Below are positions 1 through 6,751 of a stretch of DNA of 14,199 bases, piece after piece. The stretch comes from an uncultured Eubacteriales bacterium (GTDB lineage Bacteria; Bacillota; Clostridia; Oscillospirales; Oscillospiraceae). Made by a program: the position numbers and the translations under genes. How positions within the stretch are numbered: the stretch's first letter is position 1; every line of letters starts with the position of its first letter. The DNA lies in NCBI GenBank assembly GCA_900552015.1, contig URXY01000052.1, forward strand, positions 1 to 14,199. Direction: 5' to 3'. The notes under the pieces were generated by a model. It was not told the origin of the DNA and made no database searches. It saw only the letters and a list, made by a program, of their open reading frames with translations.

Positions 1-1
1 G

Positions 2-319
2 TCAGCAGCCCCCTTTGAATACTATTTTTATTATAGCTGTGCCAAGAAAAACGCAAATAAGAAACCCATAATAAATGGTCGCATTAAGCGAACCAAAACC
101 TGGTATTATTCGTCCTAAATATTCGAAAAGCAAAATACCAATAACACAAATAGTGATTAGAAACCATTCCATTTTGGGTATACAGCATTTCTTTTGCAGA
201 ATAATTTGAAAGGCAGCACCCATAAACACGAAGAAATATATAGCGGCTGTTAAAAAGGGAACTTTCCAATTCCAAAATGCTGTAAAAAAACCTATTTCAA
301 ATAATTCGACAATCCGCAC
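2..319 (-). CDS. Small hydrophobic membrane protein, unknown family
   Basis: This encodes about 105 residues and I do not recognise the family. The protein is very hydrophobic, with three or possibly four membrane segments (about residues 8-36, 52-73 and 80-102) separated by a short basic stretch (QKKCCIPK). The reading frame can be extended to a TTG at 349, but I chose the GTG at 317-319 because a GGAGG lies 7 nt before it; the TTG has no comparable site. The stop is at 2-4, so the gene is complete. It is clearly AT-richer than the DUF975 gene next to it and has no visible partner in the window; whatever lies downstream is cut off. A role as a small accessory membrane protein, immunity protein or toxin cannot be told apart from sequence alone. 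Confidence 0.6.
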   Translation of the reverse strand: MRIVELFEIGFFTAFWNWKVPFLTAAIYFFVFMGAAFQIILQKKCCIPKMEWFLITICVIGILLFEYLGRIIPGFGSLNATIYYGFLICVFLGTAIIKIVFKGGC

Positions 320-356
320 GATTTCACCTCCATAAATCGAGTTTGCCAAACTGTTT

Positions 357-372
357 ATTATTCATAAATAAT
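357..372. repeat. AT-rich inverted repeat upstream of the small membrane gene
   Basis: ATTATT and AATAAT flank a CATA centre about 40 bases upstream of the GTG start. It may be an operator or part of the promoter region. No convincing -35/-10 pair was found between 320 and 430, so the function is open. Confidence 0.3.
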
Positions 373-465
373 CCGGACTTGGCTTTTAGCTAAGGTTTTT
401 CCACTGCCTATTACGATACAACTTAAAGTATGGTTTCAGCCAAGAGGTTTTCCGAAAATTTCCGC

Positions 466-495
466 AAAAAGAGACAGCTTGAGCCGTCTCTTTTT
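466..495 (-). terminator. Rho-independent terminator after the DUF975 gene
   Basis: AAAAAGAGAC (466-475) pairs with GTCTCTTTTT (486-495), and on the minus strand the stem extends inward through a G-U pair to a small loop. It lies 10 bases past the stop of the minus-strand DUF975 gene and ends in a T run on that strand. The A/T flanks make it near-symmetric, so it could also stop plus-strand transcripts. Confidence 0.8.
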
Positions 496-504
496 GTCAT
501 TTTT

Positions 505-1224
505 TCACGCGAGCGAGACCTCGCGGTAGAATGCTGCATATGCCGCCTCGCGATAGGGCCGCAGGGCAAGGTTGCCGAGCCCAAACGTCAGCGAGCAGAG
601 CAGCGACCAGCCGATAAAGCTGAATTGCAGGCAGAAAAGCCGCCAGCGGTTGCCCGTCATCATCGCCTTCGAGGTCCGCAGCACCTCGCCCGGCTCCATC
701 TCCGGGTACTCAGCCAGAATGTAATCCGTCATCCCGTAGGTATAGCCCATAATGATACCCGGCACAACGAGCAGCAGCGTCCCCACAAGGATGTACATGC
801 TCTTCCAAAGCCGCGTCAGCGCCGTTTTCTTCCACTTCGGAAGATAGGCAAACAGCACCTCGAACCCCGGCTCCGCCCGATCGACAAGGTCGAGGTTATA
901 CTTCGCGTACCCCGCGCCCACAATGCTGCCGAGGACGAAGTACGCCACCGCCAGCACGAGCGCGATCACGGTAAGATAGATCGCACCGCCGATGAGCAAC
1001 CCGCTCCACTGCGGGCCAAAGCCCTGACTTGTGGAGTAGATGGTCTGTCCCGCGTAGCTGAAGGTCGCGGAAATACCGGACGCGTCGTAGTTGAGATCAA
1101 ACTCTGGTCCGCCGCTCCCCGCGCTGCCAAGCAGCGCCGCCACAAGGCCGATCAAAATGGCCATCGGCCATTTGCCGCGCAGGGCCTCGCGCGCCTCCCG
1201 CCGAAAATCCGCCGCAAGCTTCAT
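505..1224 (-). CDS. DUF975 family integral membrane protein
   Basis: This encodes 239 residues. The order of elements matches the DUF975 family: a short amphipathic basic N-terminus (MKLAADFRREAREAL), a first membrane segment (WPMAILIGLVAALLG), a variable polar outer loop of about 40 residues rich in Gly/Ser, a long hydrophobic stretch ending GSIVGAGYA, a cytosolic loop with FAYLPKWKKTA, then two more hydrophobic regions (LVGTLLLVVPGIIMGY and FIGWSLLCSLTFGLGNLAL) and the tail PYREAAYAAFYREV. The molecular role of the family is not established. I chose the start at 1224 over the in-frame start at 1242 because GGAGAGGAG sits 7 nt before it. The gene is GC-rich, like the region beyond 6060. No promoter is obvious in the 111 bases separating it from the C5 methyltransferase, so read-through from that gene is possible. 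Confidence 0.85.
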   Translation of the reverse strand: MKLAADFRREAREALRGKWPMAILIGLVAALLGSAGSGGPEFDLNYDASGISATFSYAGQTIYSTSQGFGPQWSGLLIGGAIYLTVIALVLAVAYFVLGSIVGAGYAKYNLDLVDRAEPGFEVLFAYLPKWKKTALTRLWKSMYILVGTLLLVVPGIIMGYTYGMTDYILAEYPEMEPGEVLRTSKAMMTGNRWRLFCLQFSFIGWSLLCSLTFGLGNLALRPYREAAYAAFYREVSLA

Positions 1225-1335
1225 AGGTTTTCTCCTCTCCATCTCCGCAAGGGGACCCGCGATTTTCTCGCCTCTGCTTCTTTAGACACATCCCGCGCCC
1301 GCTTTGTTGCGCCAAGCATCCTTGCAGGTATCTTT

Positions 1336-2553
1336 TCACCGTTCTTGTTCGATGATCTCATCCAGCACTTTTCCCATTCTAGTGATCATTGGTACAACAA
1401 GGGCATTGCCCATACAGAAATAGCGCATTCTTTCTGGCATCCCCGTTTCCGTCCAACCGTCATCAAACCCTTGCAGGCGCTCTGCCTCCACCGGTGTCAG
1501 GAGACGCAGTCTGTCTGTTTCCGGGTCCTTTATAACATGAGTCGAGCGATTTAAAGTAGATTCGCTCGTCAACATCGTGCGGCTCGGTCTGTCTAAAATA
1601 TCCGGAAACGCGATCGTTCCCTCTGAGAATATGTACTGATGCCCATTCGCGGATGTTCTCGGTATTTTTTTTGCACCCTTCAGATATTCCCACTTTTCCT
1701 TTTTATTCTCTGGAATATAATACTTTTCATCAACATTTGTCTGCAATATCTCTCTGAGCTCAGTTGGTGTTTCTTCCTTTTCCACAACTTTCGCCGTATA
1801 TATCTTGCCTTCCCGCATATACCCGGCATTCGCAAATTCAAACACAAATTTGTCACTCACATCTACGATGTCATTACTAACAGCCGCTTCCGACAGTTTT
1901 TCCATTTTCTGTATCGGGAACGCCCTGGCCATAAATCCATAGTACCCAATGATATCCAATGCTGACTGCTTTTTTTCCACATTTCCGTACACAGTATCAT
2001 TACGATATGCAAAAATGAATACTCTGCGCCGACGCTGTGCGGCTCCATATTGTGCCGCGTTGACGACTCTCCACTCCACGCTGTATCCTTGCTCAGCAAG
2101 GCACGCAAGGATCACCCCGAAGTCTCGTCCGCGTTGTTTTGCCGGGGATTTAAGCAACCGATCGACGTTTTCAAAAATGCAAAAAGGCGGCTTTTTCGCG
2201 ATGAGCGTATCTCTGATCTGCCACCACAAAACGCCCTTTTTCCCTTCGATACCGTGAGAAGATGACAACGTATGTGCTACGCTGTAATCCTGGCATGGAA
2301 ACCCCCCTACGAGAAGCGTATGATCAGGGATCGTGCTCTTATCCACTGTACTGATATCATCACCTGTGTGGAGTTCTCCATTTTCGTCCTTGCTTTCTCC
2401 GAAATGCTGAACATAGCAATCATGAGCCCATTGTATCCTTGCTCCCGGCTCCCACTGTGAGAACCATACGGTCTTCCACCCAGTCTTCAACTGCTCAAAT
2501 CCAGAGCGAAATCCTCCCACACCTGCAAACAGCTCGCAGATCGTTTTTTCCAT
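1336..2553 (-). CDS. C5-cytosine DNA methyltransferase (Dcm family)
   Basis: This 405-residue enzyme would transfer a methyl group from S-adenosylmethionine to carbon 5 of cytosine in a specific DNA site. The family motifs appear in order: motif I LFAGVGGFRSG (8-18), motif IV GGFPCQ with catalytic Cys87, motif VI ENV (128-130), motif VIII QRRRR (173-177), a target-recognition region of about 150 residues, a motif IX-like RPSRTMLTSE, and motif X GNALVVPMITRMG near the C-terminus. Length and motif set are complete, so it is probably active. The ATG at 2553 is preferred, since GGGAGGG is about 9 nt upstream; an in-frame TTG at 2559 would lie too close to that site. It has its own promoter and follows the DGQHR and beta-class methyltransferase operon on the same strand. 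It is AT-richer than the flanking genes, suggesting transfer. The target sequence cannot be deduced; an orphan (solitary) methyltransferase is the alternative. Confidence 0.95.
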   Translation of the reverse strand: MEKTICELFAGVGGFRSGFEQLKTGWKTVWFSQWEPGARIQWAHDCYVQHFGESKDENGELHTGDDISTVDKSTIPDHTLLVGGFPCQDYSVAHTLSSSHGIEGKKGVLWWQIRDTLIAKKPPFCIFENVDRLLKSPAKQRGRDFGVILACLAEQGYSVEWRVVNAAQYGAAQRRRRVFIFAYRNDTVYGNVEKKQSALDIIGYYGFMARAFPIQKMEKLSEAAVSNDIVDVSDKFVFEFANAGYMREGKIYTAKVVEKEETPTELREILQTNVDEKYYIPENKKEKWEYLKGAKKIPRTSANGHQYIFSEGTIAFPDILDRPSRTMLTSESTLNRSTHVIKDPETDRLRLLTPVEAERLQGFDDGWTETGMPERMRYFCMGNALVVPMITRMGKVLDEIIEQER

Positions 2554-2660
2554 AAACAAAGCCCTCCCTTGTCTGATAAACGGTCAACACGCTTGTCTTC
2601 GCAGGCTGAGCCGCAATTTCATATCAACACCGATGAACGACAAATCATCAGTTTATGTTT

Positions 2661-2669
2661 ATTATAGCA
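2661..2669 (-). promoter_or_regulatory. Extended -10 promoter of the C5 methyltransferase gene
   Basis: The minus strand reads TGCTATAAT, a perfect extended -10 element. No good -35 lies 16-18 bases upstream, which is common for extended -10 promoters. Transcription would begin near 2654, giving a leader of about 100 nt. That leader contains a small GATGA/TCATC inverted repeat (2631-2649) that could be a regulatory site. Confidence 0.6.
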
Positions 2670-2765
2670 GAACCTTGTCGAAATTTCACCTAAAACATGA
2701 CGTTTCTCTTTCTTTTCTTTAAGCTCAGCCGATCATATTTTACAAACATATCTATTTTCGACCGG

Positions 2766-2779
2766 TATAATAATATTAT
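2766..2779 (+). promoter_or_regulatory. -10 element and AT palindrome before the 72-residue ORF
   Basis: TATAAT at 2766-2771 lies 30 bases before the ATG at 2801. The only -35-like hexamers (TTTACA at 2739, TACAAA at 2741) are 19-21 bases away, so the promoter is weak or needs an activator. A 10-bp palindrome, ATAATATTAT (2770-2779), overlaps the -10 and could be an operator. Confidence 0.45.
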
Positions 2780-2800
2780 CAAATCAGTGAGGTATGGCAA

Positions 2801-3019
2801 ATGAAGAACTTGATCGAATTCAGCATCCACGGTGACATTTACCTCTTTCTGGATAGTTTATCTGAAGAAGAATTCGCCATTGTCTCTGCATACGTCAAAA
2901 AAAGATTTGGCAGTCATCAACTCGATGACCACCAAATCGACACTTTTATTTCCGAGGTATCACGCTGCTATGGCATTACATTGAAAAGGGTCCTCATAAG
3001 TAGGGTCATTGCGGTTTAA
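2801..3019 (+). CDS. 72-residue hypothetical protein inside the modification island
   Basis: A small acidic-to-neutral soluble protein that I do not recognise. It starts at an ATG with GAGG 8 nt upstream and a TATAAT further up, and the sequence looks like real protein (amphipathic stretch LSEEEFAIVSAYVKKRFG at about 20-37), without the Arg/His-rich look of antisense shadows. It is the only plus-strand gene in the island, divergent from the C5 methyltransferase and convergent with the DGQHR gene, whose stop codon it overlaps by 3 bases. Size and position would suit a controller, an inhibitor or a small subunit of the neighbouring system, but no helix-turn-helix or other motif is clear. It could also be a chance ORF or a truncated remnant. 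Confidence 0.5.
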   Translation: MKNLIEFSIHGDIYLFLDSLSEEEFAIVSAYVKKRFGSHQLDDHQIDTFISEVSRCYGITLKRVLISRVIAV

Positions 3020-4767
3020 TACTCTCCCAATTCTTCTTCGGTAAAGCCAAACGCTCTTTGCAGCACTTCATTTGAAAATTTTCTGTACTGACTCGATGTA
3101 TAGGGGAAGTTATCTTTTGAAAAATCCATGTCCATTTTTTCAAAACACTCACGATAAAATGCAAAATCCTGAACGCCATTTTTTGCAAGCTGCCTGTTAT
3201 ACGCAATAATGAAACCATTCATTGCAGTAACAGACAGGAGTTTAGAACCCGGCGCTCCCCACTGATCCGAATAAGTATTTTTGATCGCAGAAAAGAACAT
3301 ATCGAGCTTTTTCGCACAAAACTCGATATAAGCCTTTAATGCCGTCTCATCATGCTGCAAAAACGCTTCCTTGTCGCCATCCCAAAATTCATAGAGGCTC
3401 TTCTTACCCTCTGACGGCTTTATCGTCACCAGATAGCGAAGCGCAAACTTGACGATCGATGCAACTTTGATCTTGCTCTCATCAAGTGAGGACAATTCAA
3501 AGCGTTTCAAAAATGTTCGTTCGCCATTGAGTTTTTCGACTACGCGGCGTGCAAGGCCGATGTCGGAAAATGGATCCTTTAGCATCTCGATATGCATCAA
3601 GACGTTAGATGCGACCTTCTTGGTATTATCATTGATGTCCAGGAATATCTCACTTTGTATCCGTTTTCTCTCAGCATTTGGCATATCCGCAGGAAACACC
3701 AGGCCCGTGACCAATAAATGCAGTCTCTTTCTGAGCTTTGCGATATCTTTCTCATACTTTTCATTTTCGGGCGCTTCATAGTGAGCAAATATACGGTGCT
3801 GACCATCGATGACGCAAATGCTGTTCATCTCGTCCGGTATGATCATTTTGCAATGCTGAAAATCCCCAAGTTCGCCGATCGACACCTCCTGATCGTTCTC
3901 TCCCTGGAATCGCACATTATCAGGCAATGCAACGATGACATTATTATAAAAAGTTTCTTTTTTGCTTGCCAAAAATTTTCGTATCCCTTTTACTTTTTCT
4001 TTCTCGATGAGACGCTGGTACAGGAACATCGAATTTTCCCAGTTGTCTTTTCGCAGAACATAGCTGGTGCGCAGCAAAATATCCGCCGACATCATAAAAG
4101 AGACGACACGTATCCCGTTTCTGTGTCCCATGGACTCTTCCGAACAGATAATAGGAGCCTTTATCGTCTCCTTACTTCCTCCGCTGCCACTTGGGCCGAT
4201 ATCCTCATTTTTCAGTTCTAAAAAGCGGAATATCTCATACCGTGCCGAATGGTAAATGCACTGCGACATCTTATAAAAGTACGATAATGTTTCTGGCTCC
4301 CAGAAAAGGAGATTTGAATATAACTTCTTTTCATCATCCGTCAAGTTCAATTCCACCTGCGGGATATAAATATAGAATACCCTCAAACGGCTGATAGGAT
4401 ATTCATCCACGATCTCACCTGCTCCCGGAAGTTCTTCTTTCATCCAGTCCAGCAGCACCGGGATGTTTGCCTGTATCTCCCGAAAAGCTTCACTTTTCTT
4501 TCTAATGTGATCCTTGTCCTTTTTCTTGCTGCAAGTATCTTCACAGATCAAAATAACATTATCGTATACGAACAGATAGTCTAATTCAACTTTTCGGTGT
4601 CCAATAGAAAAATGCTTGTCTGTTGTCGGAAAATATTGGAACCCCGCATTCGTCAATGTCATTCTGATCTTTCGCCTGAAAGCCGCATCTCTGCGCTTCT
4701 TGTTTCGCTCCTTTTTTTGTTCCTCTGTCAGCTTGACTGTAGGTCTTTTCTTTTTTGTTCCCGCCAT
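3016..4767 (-). CDS. DGQHR-domain (DndB-like) protein with PD-(D/E)xK-like N-terminal region
   Basis: This 583-residue protein has two parts. After a very basic N-terminus (many Lys/Arg in residues 4-36, likely DNA contact) there is a segment resembling a PD-(D/E)xK nuclease core: Glu61 and Asp63 on one strand (VELDYLFVYDN), then ILICEDT (73-78) with Glu76 where the second acidic residue is expected, followed by a Lys cluster at 81-83. The usual E-x-K lysine is Thr78. The second part carries the diagnostic VIDGQHRIFAHY (DGQHR at 321-325) and FLDINDNTKKVASN (375-388), as in DGQHR/DndB-like proteins of the ParB-like superfamily that occur with DNA modification systems. DndB itself is linked to phosphorothioate modification, but no dndACDE genes are seen here. 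A start at 4767 is supported by GAGGGAGAG about 7 nt upstream. It lies 42 nt after the beta-class methyltransferase in the same operon, so it is probably the restriction or sensing component of that system (inference). Confidence 0.8.
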   Translation of the reverse strand: MAGTKKKRPTVKLTEEQKKERNKKRRDAAFRRKIRMTLTNAGFQYFPTTDKHFSIGHRKVELDYLFVYDNVILICEDTCSKKKDKDHIRKKSEAFREIQANIPVLLDWMKEELPGAGEIVDEYPISRLRVFYIYIPQVELNLTDDEKKLYSNLLFWEPETLSYFYKMSQCIYHSARYEIFRFLELKNEDIGPSGSGGSKETIKAPIICSEESMGHRNGIRVVSFMMSADILLRTSYVLRKDNWENSMFLYQRLIEKEKVKGIRKFLASKKETFYNNVIVALPDNVRFQGENDQEVSIGELGDFQHCKMIIPDEMNSICVIDGQHRIFAHYEAPENEKYEKDIAKLRKRLHLLVTGLVFPADMPNAERKRIQSEIFLDINDNTKKVASNVLMHIEMLKDPFSDIGLARRVVEKLNGERTFLKRFELSSLDESKIKVASIVKFALRYLVTIKPSEGKKSLYEFWDGDKEAFLQHDETALKAYIEFCAKKLDMFFSAIKNTYSDQWGAPGSKLLSVTAMNGFIIAYNRQLAKNGVQDFAFYRECFEKMDMDFSKDNFPYTSSQYRKFSNEVLQRAFGFTEEELGEY

Positions 4768-4809
4768 ACTTTTCTCTCCCTCAACTGTACATATCTTCGC
4801 AGCTCACCT

Positions 4810-5784
4810 TTACTTATCTTTTGGTTGCTCTATACGTCTTTTCCACTCCTCCGGTGTCTTCGACAAAGCGCTACCTCTCGGATCGTAGATCGGTTTATCG
4901 TGCGGCCGGTAACGAACCGTTCCATCTAACGTGTTTTCAAGTCTTTTTTGCCCTTGATAAATATAATCAGAGACCAACTCGCATCCCCAAAACACTCGTC
5001 CGTGCAATAGCGCTGCAACACCAGATGTCGCGACCCCCGAAAAAGGATCGAACACCAAGTCGCCTTTATTTGTCAGCGCAAGGACCAATCTCTCAGCGAG
5101 CCCTACCGGGAACTGGCATGGGTGTTCCAGTTTTTCCACATGATTTCCCTTCACATTCGGGATATCCCAAACATCCTCCGGATTTTTCCCCTGCGGATTG
5201 CCGGACAGTTGTCCTTTTTTCGCACCATGATAGCTTCTCTTTCCCGGATACTTTGCTGGGATGCGCACATCATCTAAGTTGAAAGTATAATGCTCACTTT
5301 TCGTATACCACAAAACCACCTCGTACCGACCACTGAACCTGTTCTTGCTATGAAGGCCATGTCCAAAATGCCATATGATACGATTCTTAAGATGCATCCC
5401 CAGGCATCTAAAAATTGGTGCAAACTCGATATCGAGCGGGATAATGTCACCGTTCTCCACATAATTTCCGACCTGCCAGCAAATACTTCCCGTCTCTTTC
5501 AGCCGCACATATATTTTTTTGATGATCCGCTCCTGCCATGCAACATAATCCTCCAGCGGCACCTGATCTTCATACTCTTTTCCTATATTATAAGGTGGTG
5601 ATGTCACCACCAGATCAAATATCGGTTCTTCCGGCAACGCATCCAAAAACCTTTCCACATCCATCAGGTAGAGCTGTGTTTCTGTGGCATTTCCAAATTT
5701 TTGATTCCTACAGCTTTTGTATACTGGCACTCTCTTTCCTACCGTCACACTCTGACCTCCGCTCATTTTCTCGAACCATTCCAT
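4810..5784 (-). CDS. Beta-class site-specific DNA methyltransferase (TSPPY; N4-cytosine or N6-adenine)
   Basis: This 324-residue enzyme would methylate an exocyclic amino group in DNA using S-adenosylmethionine. The catalytic motif IV is VVTSPPYNIG (59-68). The motif X-like HPCQFPVGLAERL (221-233) and the SAM-binding motif I FDPFSG (245-250) come after it, the permuted order of the beta class. SPPY rather than DPPY is commoner among N4-cytosine enzymes, but the family includes N6-adenine enzymes, so the product base is unsettled. Motif I continues FSGVATSG where F-x-G-x-G is usual, a mild deviation. The target region probably lies between about 140 and 215. The first ATG (5784) has a weak AAAGG 4-5 nt upstream; the ATG at residue 7 has no better site. 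It is the first gene of an operon with the DGQHR/nuclease-like gene, behind a strong promoter. Confidence 0.9.
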   Translation of the reverse strand: MEWFEKMSGGQSVTVGKRVPVYKSCRNQKFGNATETQLYLMDVERFLDALPEEPIFDLVVTSPPYNIGKEYEDQVPLEDYVAWQERIIKKIYVRLKETGSICWQVGNYVENGDIIPLDIEFAPIFRCLGMHLKNRIIWHFGHGLHSKNRFSGRYEVVLWYTKSEHYTFNLDDVRIPAKYPGKRSYHGAKKGQLSGNPQGKNPEDVWDIPNVKGNHVEKLEHPCQFPVGLAERLVLALTNKGDLVFDPFSGVATSGVAALLHGRVFWGCELVSDYIYQGQKRLENTLDGTVRYRPHDKPIYDPRGSALSKTPEEWKRRIEQPKDK

Positions 5785-5821
5785 TCGACCTTTTGCAAGC
5801 TATCCAATGTATATTGTTTGA

Positions 5822-5850
5822 ATTATACCATACTCTGTTAAAGTTAGCAA
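5822..5850 (-). promoter_or_regulatory. Sigma-A-type promoter of the methyltransferase-DGQHR operon
   Basis: On the minus strand, TTGCTA (5845-5850), a 17-base spacer ending TGG, and TATAAT (5822-5827) form a good promoter with an extended -10. Transcription would start near 5815, about 30 bases before the ATG. Confidence 0.8.
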
Positions 5851-6059
5851 TCTCTGTTCCTTGTATTATCGAGAGTATCTGACAAACTCTTTCAAATGAT
5901 TCGCTGCTGTACCCGCCCAGGGGGCAAAATAAAAGTAGGACTTGAGGCCACCGTACACTATCGCTATTTGGTCTTTCTATCCATCTTTCTTTGTCGTCAT
6001 ATGAGGGGCTCAACCGTCTCACATGATATGCTCACATATATCGTGCTCTCTCCCCTCCC
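5851..6059. other. Intergenic edge of the AT-rich island
   Basis: Between the divergent promoters of the methyltransferase operon and the HD nucleotidase I see no convincing gene, RNA or repeat. Open frames cross it on both strands, but none has a supported start. Base composition changes from AT-rich to GC-rich just to the right, so an insertion boundary probably lies here or within about 100 bases. No direct repeat or attachment site was recognised. Confidence 0.4.
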
Positions 6060-6088
6060 TTGCAACTTTTCCGTTCCTCTGCTACAAT
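6060..6088 (+). promoter_or_regulatory. Promoter of the HD nucleotidase gene
   Basis: TTGCAA (6060-6065), a 17-base spacer ending TGC, and TACAAT (6083-6088) make a good extended -10 promoter. Predicted start is near 6095, about 20 bases before the ATG. This also argues against the longer upstream N-terminal extension of the frame. Confidence 0.8.
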
Positions 6089-6114
6089 ACTCAAAAACGA
6101 CAAAGGGTGATCGA

Positions 6115-6678
6115 ATGAGACCGGATGAACTGCTTGCCGTGCTGCACACGGCAGAAAAACTGAAGGACACCACGCGCCACTGCTACACCTCGGGCGGGCG
6201 GCACGAGAGCGTCGCCGAGCATAGCTGGCGCGCCTCATTGATGGCGTTCCTCCTGCGCGACGAATTCCCGGACGCCGACATGGACAAGGTGTCGCGCATG
6301 TGCCTGATCCACGACCTCGGCGAGTGCTTCACGGGCGATATCCCCGCCTTTGACAAGACCGCGCAGGATGAACAGACGGAGGAAACTCTGCTCTACCGCT
6401 GGGTCGACTCGCTCCCTTCCCCCTGCCGCGAGGAGATGCGCGCACTTTACGATGAGATGGCCGCACTGCAAACGCAGGAGGCCAAGATATACAAGGCGCT
6501 CGACAAGCTCGAAGCCGTCATCTCCCACAACGAATCCGACATTTCGACCTGGGAACCGCACGAGTACGACCTGCAGCTCACCTACGGCGAGCAGAACACC
6601 GCTTTTTCGCCCTACATGACCGTGCTGCGGCAGGCCGTCCGTCAGGAATCGCTCGAAAAGATCGCGCGCGAGGGATAA
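6115..6678 (+). CDS. YfbR/HDDC2-type HD-domain 5'-deoxynucleotidase
   Basis: The 187-residue protein belongs to the HD hydrolases related to E. coli YfbR and eukaryotic HDDC2, which remove phosphate from deoxynucleoside 5'-monophosphates with a divalent metal. Metal-ligand positions are visible: His36 in ESVAEHSW, the His66-Asp67 pair in CLIHDLGE, and Asp130 in KALDKLEAVISH. Length fits the family and no part is missing. The frame stays open for 73 codons upstream, but the start at 6115 is chosen because AAAGGG lies about 8-9 nt before it, a promoter ends only 27 bases upstream, and the extension has no family similarity. It is transcribed alone, ends at a terminator shared with the convergent reductase gene, and lies next to the divergent methyltransferase operon. 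A link to that island, for example nucleotide depletion in defence, is only a possibility; the GC-rich composition suggests it belongs to the core chromosome. Confidence 0.9.
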   Translation: MRPDELLAVLHTAEKLKDTTRHCYTSGGRHESVAEHSWRASLMAFLLRDEFPDADMDKVSRMCLIHDLGECFTGDIPAFDKTAQDEQTEETLLYRWVDSLPSPCREEMRALYDEMAALQTQEAKIYKALDKLEAVISHNESDISTWEPHEYDLQLTYGEQNTAFSPYMTVLRQAVRQESLEKIAREG

Positions 6679-6695
6679 ATATCCCCCTATATGCA

Positions 6696-6738
6696 AAAAA
6701 CGCTTTCCGCCCACTTTTTCGTGAGCGGAAAGCGTTTC
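6696..6738. terminator. Bidirectional terminator between HD nucleotidase and reductase genes
   Basis: AAACGCTTTCCGC (6698-6710) pairs with GCGGAAAGCGTTT (6725-6737); CAC (6712-6714) and GTG (6721-6723) extend the stem inward past one mismatch. The T run is best on the minus strand (TTTTTTG), serving the reductase gene. On the plus strand the T-rich tail is interrupted. Confidence 0.9.
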
Positions 6739-6751
6739 TCATTTTGCGTTT

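Noticed and set aside
430..1554. 374-codon plus-strand open frame across DUF975 and the C5 methyltransferase end
   Set aside because: Arg/His/Pro-rich composition, antisense to two well-supported genes, and no ribosome binding site; a GC-driven shadow.
3016..4767. A complete Dnd phosphorothioation system suggested by the DGQHR motif
   Set aside because: No cysteine desulfurase (DndA), DndC, DndD or DndE-like gene is present; the neighbours are methyltransferases.
3449..5282. Several plus-strand frames of 100-175 codons opposite the island genes
   Set aside because: All are antisense to genes with clear motifs; Ser/Phe/Leu-rich shadow translations with no start signals.
5708..6022. 104-codon minus-strand frame over the methyltransferase start and promoter
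   Set aside because: Overlaps the methyltransferase gene and its promoter, has no ribosome binding site and matches nothing known.
5896..6114. N-terminal extension of the HD nucleotidase to an ATG at 5896
   Set aside because: A strong promoter (6060-6088) and a ribosome binding site lie inside the extension, and the family begins at MRPDELL.
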